A stretch of 64,000 bases of DNA from Robiginitalea marina (GTDB lineage Bacteria; Bacteroidota; Bacteroidia; Flavobacteriales; Flavobacteriaceae): the NCBI RefSeq assembly GCF_024006985.1, contig NZ_JAMXIB010000013.1, positions 1-64,000 of the forward strand, in the 5' to 3' direction. The number at the start of each line of letters is the position of its first letter. Within the stretch, counting starts at the first letter, position 1. Shown one piece after another: positions 38,323 to 47,580 of this stretch. Made by a program: the position numbers and the translations under genes. Below the pieces are notes generated by a model, which did not search any database, had not been told where the DNA came from, and saw only the letters and a list, made by a program, of their open reading frames with translations.

Positions 38323-39390
38323 CTAGTCCATGCCTTTTGGACTCCGCTTTAATTTGTGCTTTTTCAGGGGGTTCCGCGTCAGTTCCTCATATTCGGACCG
38401 GTTCCTGAAGATCCGGATCCCCATAAATACCGCCTCTTTGAACGACTCCGGGTCCGCAACGCCCTTGCCTGCAATGTCAAAGGCCGTCCCGTGGTCGGGA
38501 GAGGTGCGCACCCTGGAGAGGCCTGCCGTAAAGTTCACGCCCTTCCCAAAAGACAGGGTCTTGAAGGGGATCAACCCCTGGTCGTGATAACTGGCCAGTA
38601 CCCCGTCGAAATTCCGGGAATTCGCAGAGGCGAAAAAAGTATCGGCCGCATAGGGCCCGAACACCAGGTGCCCGTTATCGGCCAGTTTCCGCAGGGCGGG
38701 TTTCAGCACCTCATCGTCTTCCTTCCCGATAACCCCGTCATCCCCGCTGTGGGGGTTGATCCCCAAAACGGCTATTTTGGGCCGTTGCACCCCAAAATCG
38801 CGGATGAGCGACTGCTCCATGGCCAGAACCTTTTCCCTGATGCGCTTTTCGGTAATCAGGGAGGGGGCGTCCTTAACCGGCACGTGGTCGGTCAACAGGC
38901 CTACCTTCAGGGTATCGGTGACCATGAACATAAGGCTGTCGCCCCCCAGCTCCCGCGCCAGGTAATCGGTATGGCCGGGGAATTTGAATTCCCCGCTTTG
39001 CACGGTTTTCTTGTTGATGGGGGCCGTGACCAGCACGTCCACCAACCCCGCTTTCAGGGCCTCCACGGCTGCCCTGAGCGACTTGATGGCGTATTCCCCA
39101 CCGGTTTGGGTGGCCTGGCCAAAGGCGATTTCCGGGGAATCTTTCCAGACGTTCACCACGTTGATCTTTCCGTCGATGGCTTCGGAGGCCTCCGGGATGC
39201 CATGGAAATTCATGCTGAACCCGAAGTGGTTCTTGTAAAAGGAAATAGTCTTGTTCGAGGCAAAGATAACCGGGGTGCAGAATTCCAGCATCCGGGGGTC
39301 TTCAAAAGCCTTCAGGACCACTTCCGCCCCAATGCCGTTGAGGTCGCCAATTGAAATTCCCACCTTGATAATCTCCTCCGATTCCTGCAT
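38323..39390 (-). CDS. pdxA: 4-hydroxythreonine-4-phosphate dehydrogenase
   Basis: About 355 residues from ATG 39390 (MQESEEIIKVGISIGDLNG), where family homology begins; the frame upstream to 39516 lies over ribE and is not used. Metal-binding histidines fall in the FPGHTDYLA, DHVPVKDA and YHDQGLIPFK motifs. It oxidises 4-phosphohydroxy-threonine on the DXP-dependent route to pyridoxal phosphate. It is divergent from ribE. Confidence 0.95.
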   Translation of the reverse strand: MQESEEIIKVGISIGDLNGIGAEVVLKAFEDPRMLEFCTPVIFASNKTISFYKNHFGFSMNFHGIPEASEAIDGKINVVNVWKDSPEIAFGQATQTGGEYAIKSLRAAVEALKAGLVDVLVTAPINKKTVQSGEFKFPGHTDYLARELGGDSLMFMVTDTLKVGLLTDHVPVKDAPSLITEKRIREKVLAMEQSLIRDFGVQRPKIAVLGINPHSGDDGVIGKEDDEVLKPALRKLADNGHLVFGPYAADTFFASANSRNFDGVLASYHDQGLIPFKTLSFGKGVNFTAGLSRVRTSPDHGTAFDIAGKGVADPESFKEAVFMGIRIFRNRSEYEELTRNPLKKHKLKRSPKGMD

Positions 39391-39397
39391 GAAGTCG

Positions 39398-39430
39398 TAC
39401 CTTTGTAGCTGAACAAGCAGTCCAAAATTA
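39398..39430. promoter_or_regulatory. Divergent -7 boxes of ribE (+) and pdxA (-)
   Basis: TACCTTTG at 39398-39405 (+) faces ribE, 42 bp before its ATG. TAATTTTG on the minus strand at 39430-39423 faces pdxA, 32 bp before its ATG. Both match TAnnTTTG. Neither has a clear -33 TTG, and the two would overlap, so transcription may be mutually limiting. Confidence 0.45.
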
Positions 39431-39447
39431 CTCAATTTCCCGTTACT

Positions 39448-40041
39448 ATGTTTACCGGAATCATCGAAACCCTTGCAGAGGTGGCCCGCCTGGAAACCGA
39501 GGGGGGCAACCTCCACCTAACCCTGAGGTCGCCCCTGGCCCGGGAGTTGAAAATTGACCAGAGCCTGGCCCATAACGGGGTCTGCCTGACCGTGGTCGAC
39601 ATCGCGGAAGACACCTATACGGTAACCGCTATTGCAGAAACCCTTAGCCGTACCAACCTGGGGGACCTCGGGCCGGGGAGCCTGGTAAACCTGGAACGGG
39701 CCATGGTTTTGGGGGCCCGCCTCGACGGCCACCTGGTACAGGGGCATGTCGACCAGGTGGCGCACTGCACCCGGGTGGAAGCCCACGACGGGAGCTGGGT
39801 ATTCCATTTCGCCTATACGGCGGGGCCGGGCCAGGTTACCATTGAGAAAGGTTCCATTACCGTAGACGGGGTGAGCCTTACGGTAGTGGATTCAGGGCCG
39901 GGCACCTTCAGCGTGGCCATCATCCCCTATACCTACGAGCACACCCGGTTTTCCCAGTACCGCGAAGGAAGCCGGGTGAACCTGGAATTCGACGTGATCG
40001 GGAAGTACGTTGCCCGCCTGCTGGAGGGGTATACGCGCTAA
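39448..40041 (+). CDS. ribE: Riboflavin synthase, alpha subunit
   Basis: A 197-residue protein with two tandem lumazine-binding barrels, each opening with the same pattern: MFTGIIE at residue 1 and GHVDQVA near 96. Catalytic-site residues of the first repeat (NGVCLTV) and the matching second (DGVSLTV) are visible. It dismutates two lumazines into riboflavin. The stop overlaps that of the convergent acyltransferase gene by four bases. Confidence 0.95.
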   Translation: MFTGIIETLAEVARLETEGGNLHLTLRSPLARELKIDQSLAHNGVCLTVVDIAEDTYTVTAIAETLSRTNLGDLGPGSLVNLERAMVLGARLDGHLVQGHVDQVAHCTRVEAHDGSWVFHFAYTAGPGQVTIEKGSITVDGVSLTVVDSGPGTFSVAIIPYTYEHTRFSQYREGSRVNLEFDVIGKYVARLLEGYTR

Positions 40042-41126
40042 ACCTTGATGAAGATCTTCCTGCGGTACATCCACCACCCCAGCCAGAGGTAGAAGGCCAC
40101 CACGGCCAGGCCGTAGAGGAGGGAGGAGAATTCCAGCGGCAGCCCCTCATGCACAAACAGGGTCTGGAAGAGCCAGCCGTGGACCGATTGCCCTTCCCCT
40201 ACCGAAATCATGTAGAACAGCTTGCTGATAAAACTCGAGAGGAAGTACACCGTAATGGCATTGGCCCCAGCGTAGCTGAAGAGGCTCCCGAACCGCATGC
40301 CGCGCACATCGGTCAGGTAGTAGATCAGCCCCAGCAACACATTCGCCCACCCTGCAGTCACCAGCACAAAGCTGCTGGTCCAAAGCGCCTTGTTGATGGG
40401 GAAAACCAGGTCCCAGAGGTGCCCAAGCACCACCAGGACAAACCCGGTGAAGAGCATCCTGCGCAATTTGTCCTTCCGTTCGCTGAGCAGGAGCAGGCCC
40501 GTGAAAATCCCGAAAATGGCGGTCACTATGGACGGCAGGGTACTGAGCAACCCCTCGGGGTCGTAATCAGGCTTATACATATGGGTGCCAAATACGTGCA
40601 GGTCCACATAGTTGGCCCAGTTGTTCGGGGCCCGGTCAAACGTGGGCACCTGCCCCTCGAGGGGGATAAAGCCCATCCAGACCCAGTATCCGAGTAAAAT
40701 AAACGCTGCCAGTCCCAGGAGGGCCTTCCAGTTCAGGTGAAGGTAGAGGAGGGAAGCAGCCAGGAAGACCACCCCAATCCGCTGGAGCACTCCGGGAAAC
40801 CGGATTTGTTCGAATGGTTCGATAAAGGGGAACGAAAGGGTAAAGGCCCCCAGGAAAAGCCCCAGCCCGATAAGTTTCAGGCTGCGTATCCCAATTTTTT
40901 TGTAGACCGCAGGGCCGGGGGTCTTATTCCGGTAGGCAAAAACAATGGAGGTCCCCACAATAAACAAAAAGAACGGGAAGACCAGGTCGGTGGGGGTATA
41001 CCCGTGCCACTCGGCGTGCAGCAGGGGCGGATAGACCGAAGACCAGGTCCCCGGTGTGTTCACCAAAATCATCAGGGCAATGGTAAGGCCCCTGAAAATG
41101 TCGACGGAAGCAATGCGTTGTTTCAT
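40038..41126 (-). CDS. HGSNAT/NagX-like transmembrane acyltransferase (DUF5009-type)
   Basis: A 362-residue protein with about 10 membrane helices. The N-terminal SVDIFRGLTIALMILVN and the loop HAEWHGYTPTDLVFP with a conserved histidine are marks of the heparan-alpha-glucosaminide N-acetyltransferase family. In Bacteroidota these NagX-like proteins often go with amino-sugar use. It lies 84 bp downstream of a sodium:solute symporter on the same strand, which could import the sugar. That link is inference. Confidence 0.82.
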   Translation of the reverse strand: MKQRIASVDIFRGLTIALMILVNTPGTWSSVYPPLLHAEWHGYTPTDLVFPFFLFIVGTSIVFAYRNKTPGPAVYKKIGIRSLKLIGLGLFLGAFTLSFPFIEPFEQIRFPGVLQRIGVVFLAASLLYLHLNWKALLGLAAFILLGYWVWMGFIPLEGQVPTFDRAPNNWANYVDLHVFGTHMYKPDYDPEGLLSTLPSIVTAIFGIFTGLLLLSERKDKLRRMLFTGFVLVVLGHLWDLVFPINKALWTSSFVLVTAGWANVLLGLIYYLTDVRGMRFGSLFSYAGANAITVYFLSSFISKLFYMISVGEGQSVHGWLFQTLFVHEGLPLEFSSLLYGLAVVAFYLWLGWWMYRRKIFIKV

Positions 41127-41210
41127 CGGTTTACAGCTATTTATTGAATTGGTCAGGTTCTATTCGCTTGAAAATTTCCCGGTGCGTATCGGGAATTGTC
41201 ATGGTCCGTG

Positions 41211-43025
41211 TCACAGGATTTCCCCTTTAATCTGGCTCCAGATTCTCCTTAACAGCCAGGCCGCCACCCCTACCCCCAGGGTCAGGCCAAGGGCCAGGCC
41301 ATAGTTGCCATAAATCCAGTTGCCGGTGGCAAACATGCAGCCGTACACCAAAAGGCAGCCCAGCACCATGGCCAGGATGCCCGAAGGCACAGTCCACTTC
41401 CCGGCCCGGTCCACAGGTTCGCCGGCCTCCCGCGCCAGGCCCACTACCTTGCGCCAGCCAGGCCCACCAGGCTGGATCTTCCGGTAAAACCGGCTGAGGG
41501 TTTCCTGGGTCTCTGCCGGGGTGGCAAACGTAACCCCAACCCAGACCAGGGTGGTAATCCCCACCACCAGGGGAAACTTACTCCAGGCGGGCAAAAGCCC
41601 TTCCACAGCGCCGCCCCCGAAGAGGGTGGCCCCCAGGTCCGTAAACCCAAAGAGCAGGGAAATGATGCCCGAAGCAAACATGGCGGAAATTTCGCTCCAT
41701 GCGTTGATCCGCCACCAGAACCAGCGTAGGATAAAGATCAGCCCCGTCCCGGCGCCGAACATCAGGATGATGTCAAAAAGCTGCAGGGCATTGGTCAGGA
41801 ACAGGGCCAGGATGGCGCTCAGGACCATCAACACCACCGTGGTGATGCGCCCGACGTTCACCAGTTCCCTTTCGGAAGCCCCGGGCCGTACCTGTTGCCT
41901 GTAAAAATCGTTGACCACATAGGACGACCCCCAATTCAGGTGCGTGGAAATGGTCGACATATAGGCCGCCCCCAGGGAGGCCAGCACAATGCCCAACAGC
42001 CCGGGGGGCAGTTTGGTGAGCATGGCGGAATAGGCAAGGTCCTGGCCAAGCTTGCCCTCCTCCACGTTCGGGAAGGCCTCCTGGATGCTGGCCACATCGG
42101 GGAAAACCACAAGGGAAGCCAGGGCGACCAAAATCCACGGCCAGGGCCGGAGGGCATAATGCATGATGTTGAAAAAGAAGGTAGCCCCAATGGCGTGGTT
42201 TTCATCGCGGGCGGCGAGCATCCGCTGGGCGATATACCCACCCCCTCCCGGTTCGGCCCCCGGGTACCAGGCGCTCCACCACTGAACCGCCAGGGGGATC
42301 ACCAAAATCCCCATCAGGGCTTCGGTGTCTGAAAAGTCGGGAAGGATGGAAAGTTTCCCCGCTACATTCTCATGAGCCAGCAACTGCGCCACCCCCCCTA
42401 CCTCGGGCAGGTTCACCAGGTAAATGGCCGCGCCGACCGCGCCGGCAATGGCCACGAAGAAGAGCAGGAAATCGGTGTAAACCACGCCCCGAAACCCCCC
42501 TACGGCACTGAAGATGACCGTAACCACCCCCCCGAGCAGGACGGTCTCCACCGGTGTGAGCCCGAGCATCACCTGCCCGATCTTGATTGCAGCCAGGGTC
42601 ACGGCAGACATGGCCATGATGTTGAAGACCACCCCCAGGTAAAGGGCCCTGAACCCGCGGAGGAAATGCGCCGGCCTGCCCCCGTAGCGGAGGTCGTAGA
42701 ACTCCATGTCGGTGGCCACCCCGGACCGCCTCCATAGCTTTGCGTATACAAACACGGTGAGCAACCCTGTCAGCAAAAAGGCCCACCAGACCCAGTTGCC
42801 CGAAACCCCGTTGGTCCGCACAATATCGGTCACCAGGTTGGGGGTATCGGTGGAAAATGTGGTCGCTACCATGGAAAACCCCAGCAGCCACCAGGGCATG
42901 CTTCGGCCGGAAAGGAAGTATTCTGTGGTGTTTTTACCCGATTTGCGGGAAACCGAAATCCCGATGATCAATACCAGGGTGAAAAACCCGATGATCAGGG
43001 CGTAATCCAGGGGGGTCAGTTGCAT
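41211..43025 (-). CDS. Sodium:solute symporter (SSS family)
   Basis: A 604-residue SSS transporter with about 13-14 membrane segments. It opens with LDYALIIGFFTLVLIIGISVSRKSGKN in the usual N-out TM1 pattern, followed by TEYFLSGRSMPWW. The sodium-site region and the long central core are intact. Substrate cannot be told from sequence; sugars are likely given the NagX-like neighbour. A box TATCTTTA (minus, 43054-43047) may be its -7 element. Confidence 0.88.
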   Translation of the reverse strand: MQLTPLDYALIIGFFTLVLIIGISVSRKSGKNTTEYFLSGRSMPWWLLGFSMVATTFSTDTPNLVTDIVRTNGVSGNWVWWAFLLTGLLTVFVYAKLWRRSGVATDMEFYDLRYGGRPAHFLRGFRALYLGVVFNIMAMSAVTLAAIKIGQVMLGLTPVETVLLGGVVTVIFSAVGGFRGVVYTDFLLFFVAIAGAVGAAIYLVNLPEVGGVAQLLAHENVAGKLSILPDFSDTEALMGILVIPLAVQWWSAWYPGAEPGGGGYIAQRMLAARDENHAIGATFFFNIMHYALRPWPWILVALASLVVFPDVASIQEAFPNVEEGKLGQDLAYSAMLTKLPPGLLGIVLASLGAAYMSTISTHLNWGSSYVVNDFYRQQVRPGASERELVNVGRITTVVLMVLSAILALFLTNALQLFDIILMFGAGTGLIFILRWFWWRINAWSEISAMFASGIISLLFGFTDLGATLFGGGAVEGLLPAWSKFPLVVGITTLVWVGVTFATPAETQETLSRFYRKIQPGGPGWRKVVGLAREAGEPVDRAGKWTVPSGILAMVLGCLLVYGCMFATGNWIYGNYGLALGLTLGVGVAAWLLRRIWSQIKGEIL

Positions 43026-43093
43026 GGTCAGGGCTTGGTTAGCGTCTAAAGATATTGTTTTTTTAAAATACCTTTATCCTTTCGCTTCAACCC

Positions 43094-43861
43094 ATGATTG
43101 CGCACCCTCCCCTGGAAGAAACGGGCCTTTTAGCCCTTGTCCTCGCCCTGCTGTCGAGTTTTGCGCTGGGTATCTCCAAATCGGGCCTGAAAGGCATTGG
43201 GGTGCTGATCGTAACCCTCATGGCCCTGGCCTACGGGGCCCGTACCTCCACAGGGCTGCTGGTGCCCCTTTTGATCTGCGGCGACATTTTTGCCGTGCTG
43301 CATTACCACCGGCACACCCGCTGGGAATACGTGTGGCGGTTGCTGCCCTGGATCCTGGCCGGGCTCCTGTTCGGGGCCTGGATCGGGAAAGACCTCCCGG
43401 AGGCAACCTTCAAATGGGCCATGGGCGGTATCATCCTGGTGAGCGTGGGGGTAATGGCCTGGTGGGACCTCCGCAAATCAAAACACATCCCGAACCATTG
43501 GGGGTTTGCCGGGGTCATGGGGATTTTGGCCGGGATCACCAGTATGGTGGGGAACCTGGCCGGGGCGTTTTCAAACCTGTACTTCCTGGCCATGCGGCTG
43601 CCCAAAAACGAATTCATAGGCACGGTCGCCTGGCTGTTCCTGTTGATCAACCTGGTAAAACTGCCCCTCCACATCTTTGCGTGGGGCACCATTACCCCGG
43701 CCGTCCTGCAGGCCAACCTGAGGCTCTTCCCTGCCCTGGTGCTCGGGTTGCTGGTGGGAATCAGGCTGGTAAGGAGCATCCGGGACCCCCTGTTCCGCAA
43801 GCTGATCCTGGTGCTGACGGCCCTGGGGGCTGCCCTGTTGCTCCTCCGCCCGGCAGGTTAG
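43094..43861 (+). CDS. TauE/SafE-family sulfite/organosulfonate exporter
   Basis: A 255-residue membrane protein with about eight helices and the two-repeat TauE layout (GISKSGLKGIGVL near residue 26, and GNLAGAFSNLYFL in the second half). The family exports sulfite, sulfonates or related anions. It sits at the edge of the sulfide oxidation island, as tauE does in staphylococcal cst operons. Unlike the other units it has no TGTAAC palindrome upstream. A box TACCTTTA at 43069-43076 may be its -7 element. Its stop overlaps the convergent DUF6691 stop by three bases. Confidence 0.85.
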   Translation: MIAHPPLEETGLLALVLALLSSFALGISKSGLKGIGVLIVTLMALAYGARTSTGLLVPLLICGDIFAVLHYHRHTRWEYVWRLLPWILAGLLFGAWIGKDLPEATFKWAMGGIILVSVGVMAWWDLRKSKHIPNHWGFAGVMGILAGITSMVGNLAGAFSNLYFLAMRLPKNEFIGTVAWLFLLINLVKLPLHIFAWGTITPAVLQANLRLFPALVLGLLVGIRLVRSIRDPLFRKLILVLTALGAALLLLRPAG

Positions 43862-44271
43862 TGCGGCAACTTTTCTTTTACTAACCCATAGGCCCAGGTG
43901 CCGAGTACGGCCCCTGCAATCACGATGAGGATCGGGAGGTACCCGGCCCCAACAAGGGTAAACATAGGGCCCGGGCAGGCCCCGGCAAGGGCCCAGCCCA
44001 GCCCGAAGATAAAGCCCCCGATAAGGTAGCGGGGAACGCTTTTTTCCTTGGGCTCAAACTGGATGGGGTCCCCGTAAAAGGACTTTACCTTAAACCGTTT
44101 GATCGCCTGTACGATGATCACCCCCAGCACCACAGCGGTGCCGATGATCCCGTACATATGGAAGGCGTCAAACTTGAACATTTCGTAAATCCGGAACCAG
44201 CTGGCGGCCTCCGATTTGAACATGGTGATCCCGAACAGGATCCCGATCAATAGATAACTCAGGCTTCGCAT
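43858..44271 (-). CDS. YeeE/YedE-type transporter half, C-terminal-like (DUF6691)
   Basis: A 137-residue membrane protein with about four helices. The conserved cysteine motif WALAGACPGP lies near residue 95. Together with the preceding gene it makes up one full YeeE/YedE (TsuA-like) transporter, a family that imports thiosulfate. The gap between the halves is three bases, so they are cotranscribed, probably with SQR upstream. Confidence 0.85.
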   Translation of the reverse strand: MRSLSYLLIGILFGITMFKSEAASWFRIYEMFKFDAFHMYGIIGTAVVLGVIIVQAIKRFKVKSFYGDPIQFEPKEKSVPRYLIGGFIFGLGWALAGACPGPMFTLVGAGYLPILIVIAGAVLGTWAYGLVKEKLPH

Positions 44272-44274
44272 CGC

Positions 44275-44832
44275 TTAAAAGATTAAGGGGAACAGAAAAT
44301 AGATCATCACCATGCCGCCGGCAAAAAACCCGATGACGGCCAACAGGGACGGCCACTGCAGGTTACTCAGGCCCGAAATCGCATGCCCTGAGGTACATCC
44401 CCCGGCATACCGGGCCCCAAAGCCCACCAGGAATCCGCCCAGCGCCAGCAGGCCGAGGGTGGCCGGCTCGCTGAACACCCCCGAAGAGAAGAGTTCTGTG
44501 GGGAGGTAGGCTTTCCCGGCGCTCTCAAAACCCAAAGTGTTGAGTTCCGCCACGGTTACGGGGTTAATGGCCACCGCCGGGTCGGCGGTCAGGTAGTGGG
44601 CGGCGATAAACCCGCCGATGATAGCCCCGACCACCACGATCAGGTTCCATTGTTGTTCCTTCCAGTCAAACCGGAAAAACTCCGAAGTCTTGCCGGCCCC
44701 GCACATAGTGCAGAAGGTCCTTAGGTTAGACGACATCCCGAAATTCCTGCCGACCAGTAAAAGCAACAGCATCACCAACGCTATTGCAGCCCCGGAAACA
44801 TACCAGGGCCAGGGTTGCATAATCCAATCCAT
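44275..44832 (-). CDS. YeeE/YedE-type transporter half, N-terminal-like
   Basis: A 185-residue membrane protein with four to five helices. The signature GARYAGGCTSGHAISG near residue 140 holds the cysteine that in thiosulfate transporters contacts the substrate. A second cysteine pair, FCTMCGAGK, lies near residue 40. It is split from its partner half at 43858. SQR ends 51 bp upstream on the same strand. Confidence 0.87.
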   Translation of the reverse strand: MDWIMQPWPWYVSGAAIALVMLLLLLVGRNFGMSSNLRTFCTMCGAGKTSEFFRFDWKEQQWNLIVVVGAIIGGFIAAHYLTADPAVAINPVTVAELNTLGFESAGKAYLPTELFSSGVFSEPATLGLLALGGFLVGFGARYAGGCTSGHAISGLSNLQWPSLLAVIGFFAGGMVMIYFLFPLIF

Positions 44833-44883
44833 AAATTAGGGTTTATAAGGGGTATTTGTATTTGTTCTCAAAAACGGGTCGGG

Positions 44884-46131
44884 TTACACATCCTTCCCTT
44901 TCAGCATCTTGTTCCAGTAAAGATAAGGAAGCCCGTACTTCTTAAGCATCCACAGCCTCCAGTGCTCCTTGGAGGAATCGCCGATCAGCATCATCTTCAG
45001 TTTGGGGTCGGGGGTGAACTTGTTGTCGTAATCAAATTCCGCCAACACCATCTTGCCATAGTCGCTGACGATGGGGCAGGAGGAATAGCCGTGGTAGGTC
45101 TTGCTGCCCAGGATATTATTTGACCGCAGCTGCAGGATGTTCCCGATCACCACCGGCACCTGTTTGCGGATGGCCGCCCCGGTTTTGGCAGCGGGGATGC
45201 CTGCAACATCGCCCAGGGCGAACACATTGGAGTATTTCGGGTGCTGCAGGGTATGCTTGTCGACATCGAGCCATCCGGCCTCATTGGCCAGGGGCGACTC
45301 CTGGATGAATTTCGGGGCAGCCGAAGGGGGTGCGGTGTGCAGCAGGTCGTAATGCACCCCTGTGAGGTTCCCGTCCTTTTCCAGTTTGATGTCTTTGTGG
45401 TTGTATTCGTGCTCGTGGTCCATAAAGGAATACCAGGCAATCTGGTTGGGCCCGTCTACCTTTTCCAGTTTATAGCCGAACCTGAGGTTGATGTCCTTGC
45501 GGTCCACGATTTCAAGCAGGGTTTTCTTGACTTCGGGCACCCCAAAAATCGTGGTCCCCGGTGTGGCAAACACCACGGTAGTCTTGTCCCTTACCCCGGC
45601 CCTGCGGAAATAGCTTTCCGCCAGGTACATGATTTTCTGGGGGGCACCCCCGCATTTGATGGTAGTGGCGGGCTGGGTGAACAGGGCTGTCCCCCCTTTG
45701 AACTTCTTCAACACCTCCCAGGTGTGTTCAGGGTCGGTGTAATTGCTGCAAACCACCCCTTTGTCCATCGCCTCCCCCAGCCCGGGAACCAGGCTCCAGT
45801 CGTAGGCCAGGCCAGGGGCCACCACCAGGTAATCGTAGGAAATGTCGCCGCTCGATTGGGTGGTCACGATATTTTCCCCTGGCTTGAACCCCGTGGCGTA
45901 ATCGCGGATCCAGGTAGCCCTTTTGGGGATCACTGAGGCCATGGGGCGGGCAGTCTTTTTATAATCATAGGTGCCGGCGCCCACCAGGGTCCAGGCCGGT
46001 TGATAATAATGGGTGTCCGAAGGTTCTATAATGCCGACCTTAAGGCTTTTATCTTCCTGGAGGAAGCGGGCGGCTGTCATAATGCCCCCTGTTCCCCCGC
46101 CAATCACCAGTATTTCGTAATGTGATTTCAT
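44884..46131 (-). CDS. Sulfide:quinone oxidoreductase
   Basis: A 415-residue flavoprotein with FAD motif VIGGGTGGIMTAARF near residue 9 and the second FAD motif GDVAGIPAAKTGAA near 308. Three cysteines at 128, 160 (TIKCGGAPQK) and 352 (SSCPIVSDYG) fall where the catalytic cysteines of SQR enzymes lie. It oxidises sulfide at the membrane, passes electrons to quinone and makes persulfide or polysulfide. Palindrome A and a -7 box TACCTTTA (minus, 46165-46158) stand upstream. Confidence 0.9.
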   Translation of the reverse strand: MKSHYEILVIGGGTGGIMTAARFLQEDKSLKVGIIEPSDTHYYQPAWTLVGAGTYDYKKTARPMASVIPKRATWIRDYATGFKPGENIVTTQSSGDISYDYLVVAPGLAYDWSLVPGLGEAMDKGVVCSNYTDPEHTWEVLKKFKGGTALFTQPATTIKCGGAPQKIMYLAESYFRRAGVRDKTTVVFATPGTTIFGVPEVKKTLLEIVDRKDINLRFGYKLEKVDGPNQIAWYSFMDHEHEYNHKDIKLEKDGNLTGVHYDLLHTAPPSAAPKFIQESPLANEAGWLDVDKHTLQHPKYSNVFALGDVAGIPAAKTGAAIRKQVPVVIGNILQLRSNNILGSKTYHGYSSCPIVSDYGKMVLAEFDYDNKFTPDPKLKMMLIGDSSKEHWRLWMLKKYGLPYLYWNKMLKGKDV

Positions 46132-46186
46132 AAGAATGCAGGTTGTTTAACAAAAATTAAAGGTAGGTATTTCCAACCCCTTTAAT

Positions 46187-46202
46187 TGTAACCTAGGTTA
46201 CA
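46187..46202 (-). promoter_or_regulatory. Operator A (Crp/Fnr-type palindrome) for SQR-YeeE operon
   Basis: TGTAACCTAGGTTACA is a perfect 16-bp palindrome. On the minus strand it is separated by 21 bp from the -7 box TACCTTTA and lies 55 bp before the SQR start. The spacing fits a class II activator site. Confidence 0.8.
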
Positions 46203-46289
46203 GTCGGCATTATCATCGCCAGTTTCCCGGGTTTTTCCTCATTTTGCCCTTTAGCCCCACGGGGCTCCATGAAAAAACCTCCCCGTTTT

Positions 46290-46305
46290 TGTAACAAAGG
46301 TTACA
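46290..46305 (+). promoter_or_regulatory. Operator B (Crp/Fnr-type palindrome) for sorA operon
   Basis: TGTAACAAAGGTTACA has perfect half-sites. It is followed after 21 bp by TAAGTTTA (46327-46334) and lies 54 bp before the sorA start, mirroring operator A. Confidence 0.8.
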
Positions 46306-46359
46306 GAACACTACTGGAAAATCCCCTAAGTTTATCGGTCAATCACAACCTGTATTCCA

Positions 46360-47580
46360 ATGAACCGCCGGAAATTTGTGCAAAATTCGGGGCTTACGGC
46401 GCTCAGTGCGTTGCTTGGGGCCGAAATCGTTTTTGGAAATTACCTCCCCGAGGGATATATCCCCCTGGGGCTCCAGGACCCCGACCCCTTCAAGCTGTTT
46501 AACAAGGACCCCGAAATGGTGGTCCTCAACGACAAGCCCTGGAACATCGAATCCCTGGCGCACCACCTCGACGACAAGATCACCCCCAACCGGTATATGT
46601 TTATCCGCAACAATGGAAACATCCCGGAAAGCATCGACCTGAAGGCCTGGACCCTCACCTTTGACGGGGAGTCGGTGCAGAAGCCCAAAAGCTATACCCT
46701 GGCAGACCTTAAATCGAAGTTCCCCCAATACACCTACCAGCTCACCCTGGAATGCGGGGGGAATGGCAGGGCTGAATTCGACCCGCCCGCCAAGGGAAAC
46801 CAGTGGACGGTCGGGGCCGTGGCCTGCGCCGAATGGACCGGGGTCAGGCTGCGGGACCTGCTTAACGATGTCGGGGTCAAAGGCGATGCCGTCTACATCG
46901 GGTACCACGCCGCAGACACCCACCTTAGCGGGGACCCGAAAAAGGAACCGATTTCCCGGGGCATGCCCATGGCCAAGGCCCTGCAGGACGAGACCCTGGT
47001 GGCCTTCCGGATGAACGGGGAAGACATCCCCCTGGCGCACGGGCACCCGCTTCGGCTGGTCGCCGGCGGCTGGCCCGCTTCCGTGTCGGGCAAGTGGCTT
47101 ACCGGCATCAGCGTGCGCAACAAGGTACACGACGGGCCGAAAATGACCGGGGATTCCTATAAGGTCCCCTGTAACCCGGTAGCCCCCGGAGACAAAGTGG
47201 CCGAGGAAGATATGTGCATCATCGAATCCATGCCGGTTAAATCTTTGATCACCTACCCCAAAACGGGGGCAACCCTGCCCCTGGGCAAGAGCCTGTCGTT
47301 CCGTGGCCATGCCTGGGCCGGGGAACTGGAGGTGACGCAAATGCTGTATTCCATCGATTTTGGCAGCACCTGGAAGGAATGCGCGCTGGAGGCCCCGGTC
47401 AACCGCCTGGCCTGGCAGCATTTCTCGGCAACCGCAAAATTCCCCAAAAAGGGGTATTACGAAGTGTGGGCCAGGGCAGTGGATAGCCGGGGGAACGCCC
47501 AGCCCATGGTCCTGCCTGGATGGAACCCCAAAGGGTACCTCAACAATGCCTGCCACCGAATCGCTGTAAAGGTCGTATGA
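46360..47580 (+). CDS. sorA: Sulfite dehydrogenase, molybdopterin subunit (SorA/SoxC-like)
   Basis: A 406-residue sulfite-oxidase-family protein. The N-terminus MNRRKFVQNSGLTALSALLG is a Tat-type signal, so the folded cofactor protein goes to the periplasm. The molybdenum-ligand cysteine is Cys132 in TLECGGNGR; a C-terminal dimerisation domain follows from about residue 290. It oxidises sulfite to sulfate and gives electrons to the cytochrome encoded next, whose ATG overlaps this stop (ATGA). The sulfur context favours sulfite over other substrates of the family. Confidence 0.88.
   Translation: MNRRKFVQNSGLTALSALLGAEIVFGNYLPEGYIPLGLQDPDPFKLFNKDPEMVVLNDKPWNIESLAHHLDDKITPNRYMFIRNNGNIPESIDLKAWTLTFDGESVQKPKSYTLADLKSKFPQYTYQLTLECGGNGRAEFDPPAKGNQWTVGAVACAEWTGVRLRDLLNDVGVKGDAVYIGYHAADTHLSGDPKKEPISRGMPMAKALQDETLVAFRMNGEDIPLAHGHPLRLVAGGWPASVSGKWLTGISVRNKVHDGPKMTGDSYKVPCNPVAPGDKVAEEDMCIIESMPVKSLITYPKTGATLPLGKSLSFRGHAWAGELEVTQMLYSIDFGSTWKECALEAPVNRLAWQHFSATAKFPKKGYYEVWARAVDSRGNAQPMVLPGWNPKGYLNNACHRIAVKVV

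Noticed and set aside
39391-39516. N-terminal extension of pdxA up to 39516
   Set aside because: The extra 42 codons overlap ribE and both promoter boxes, and the family homology begins at MQESEEIIKVG (39390).
43032-43076. Possible operator for TauE
   Set aside because: A box TACCTTTA exists at 43069-43076, but the sequence 21 bp upstream has no resemblance to TGTAAC-N4-GTTACA. TauE was therefore not counted in the regulon.
44873-44888. Possible seventh operator upstream of the YeeE halves
   Set aside because: Only the half-site GTTACA is present. The other half does not match, no -7 box lies 21 bp away, and the sequence overlaps the SQR stop region.
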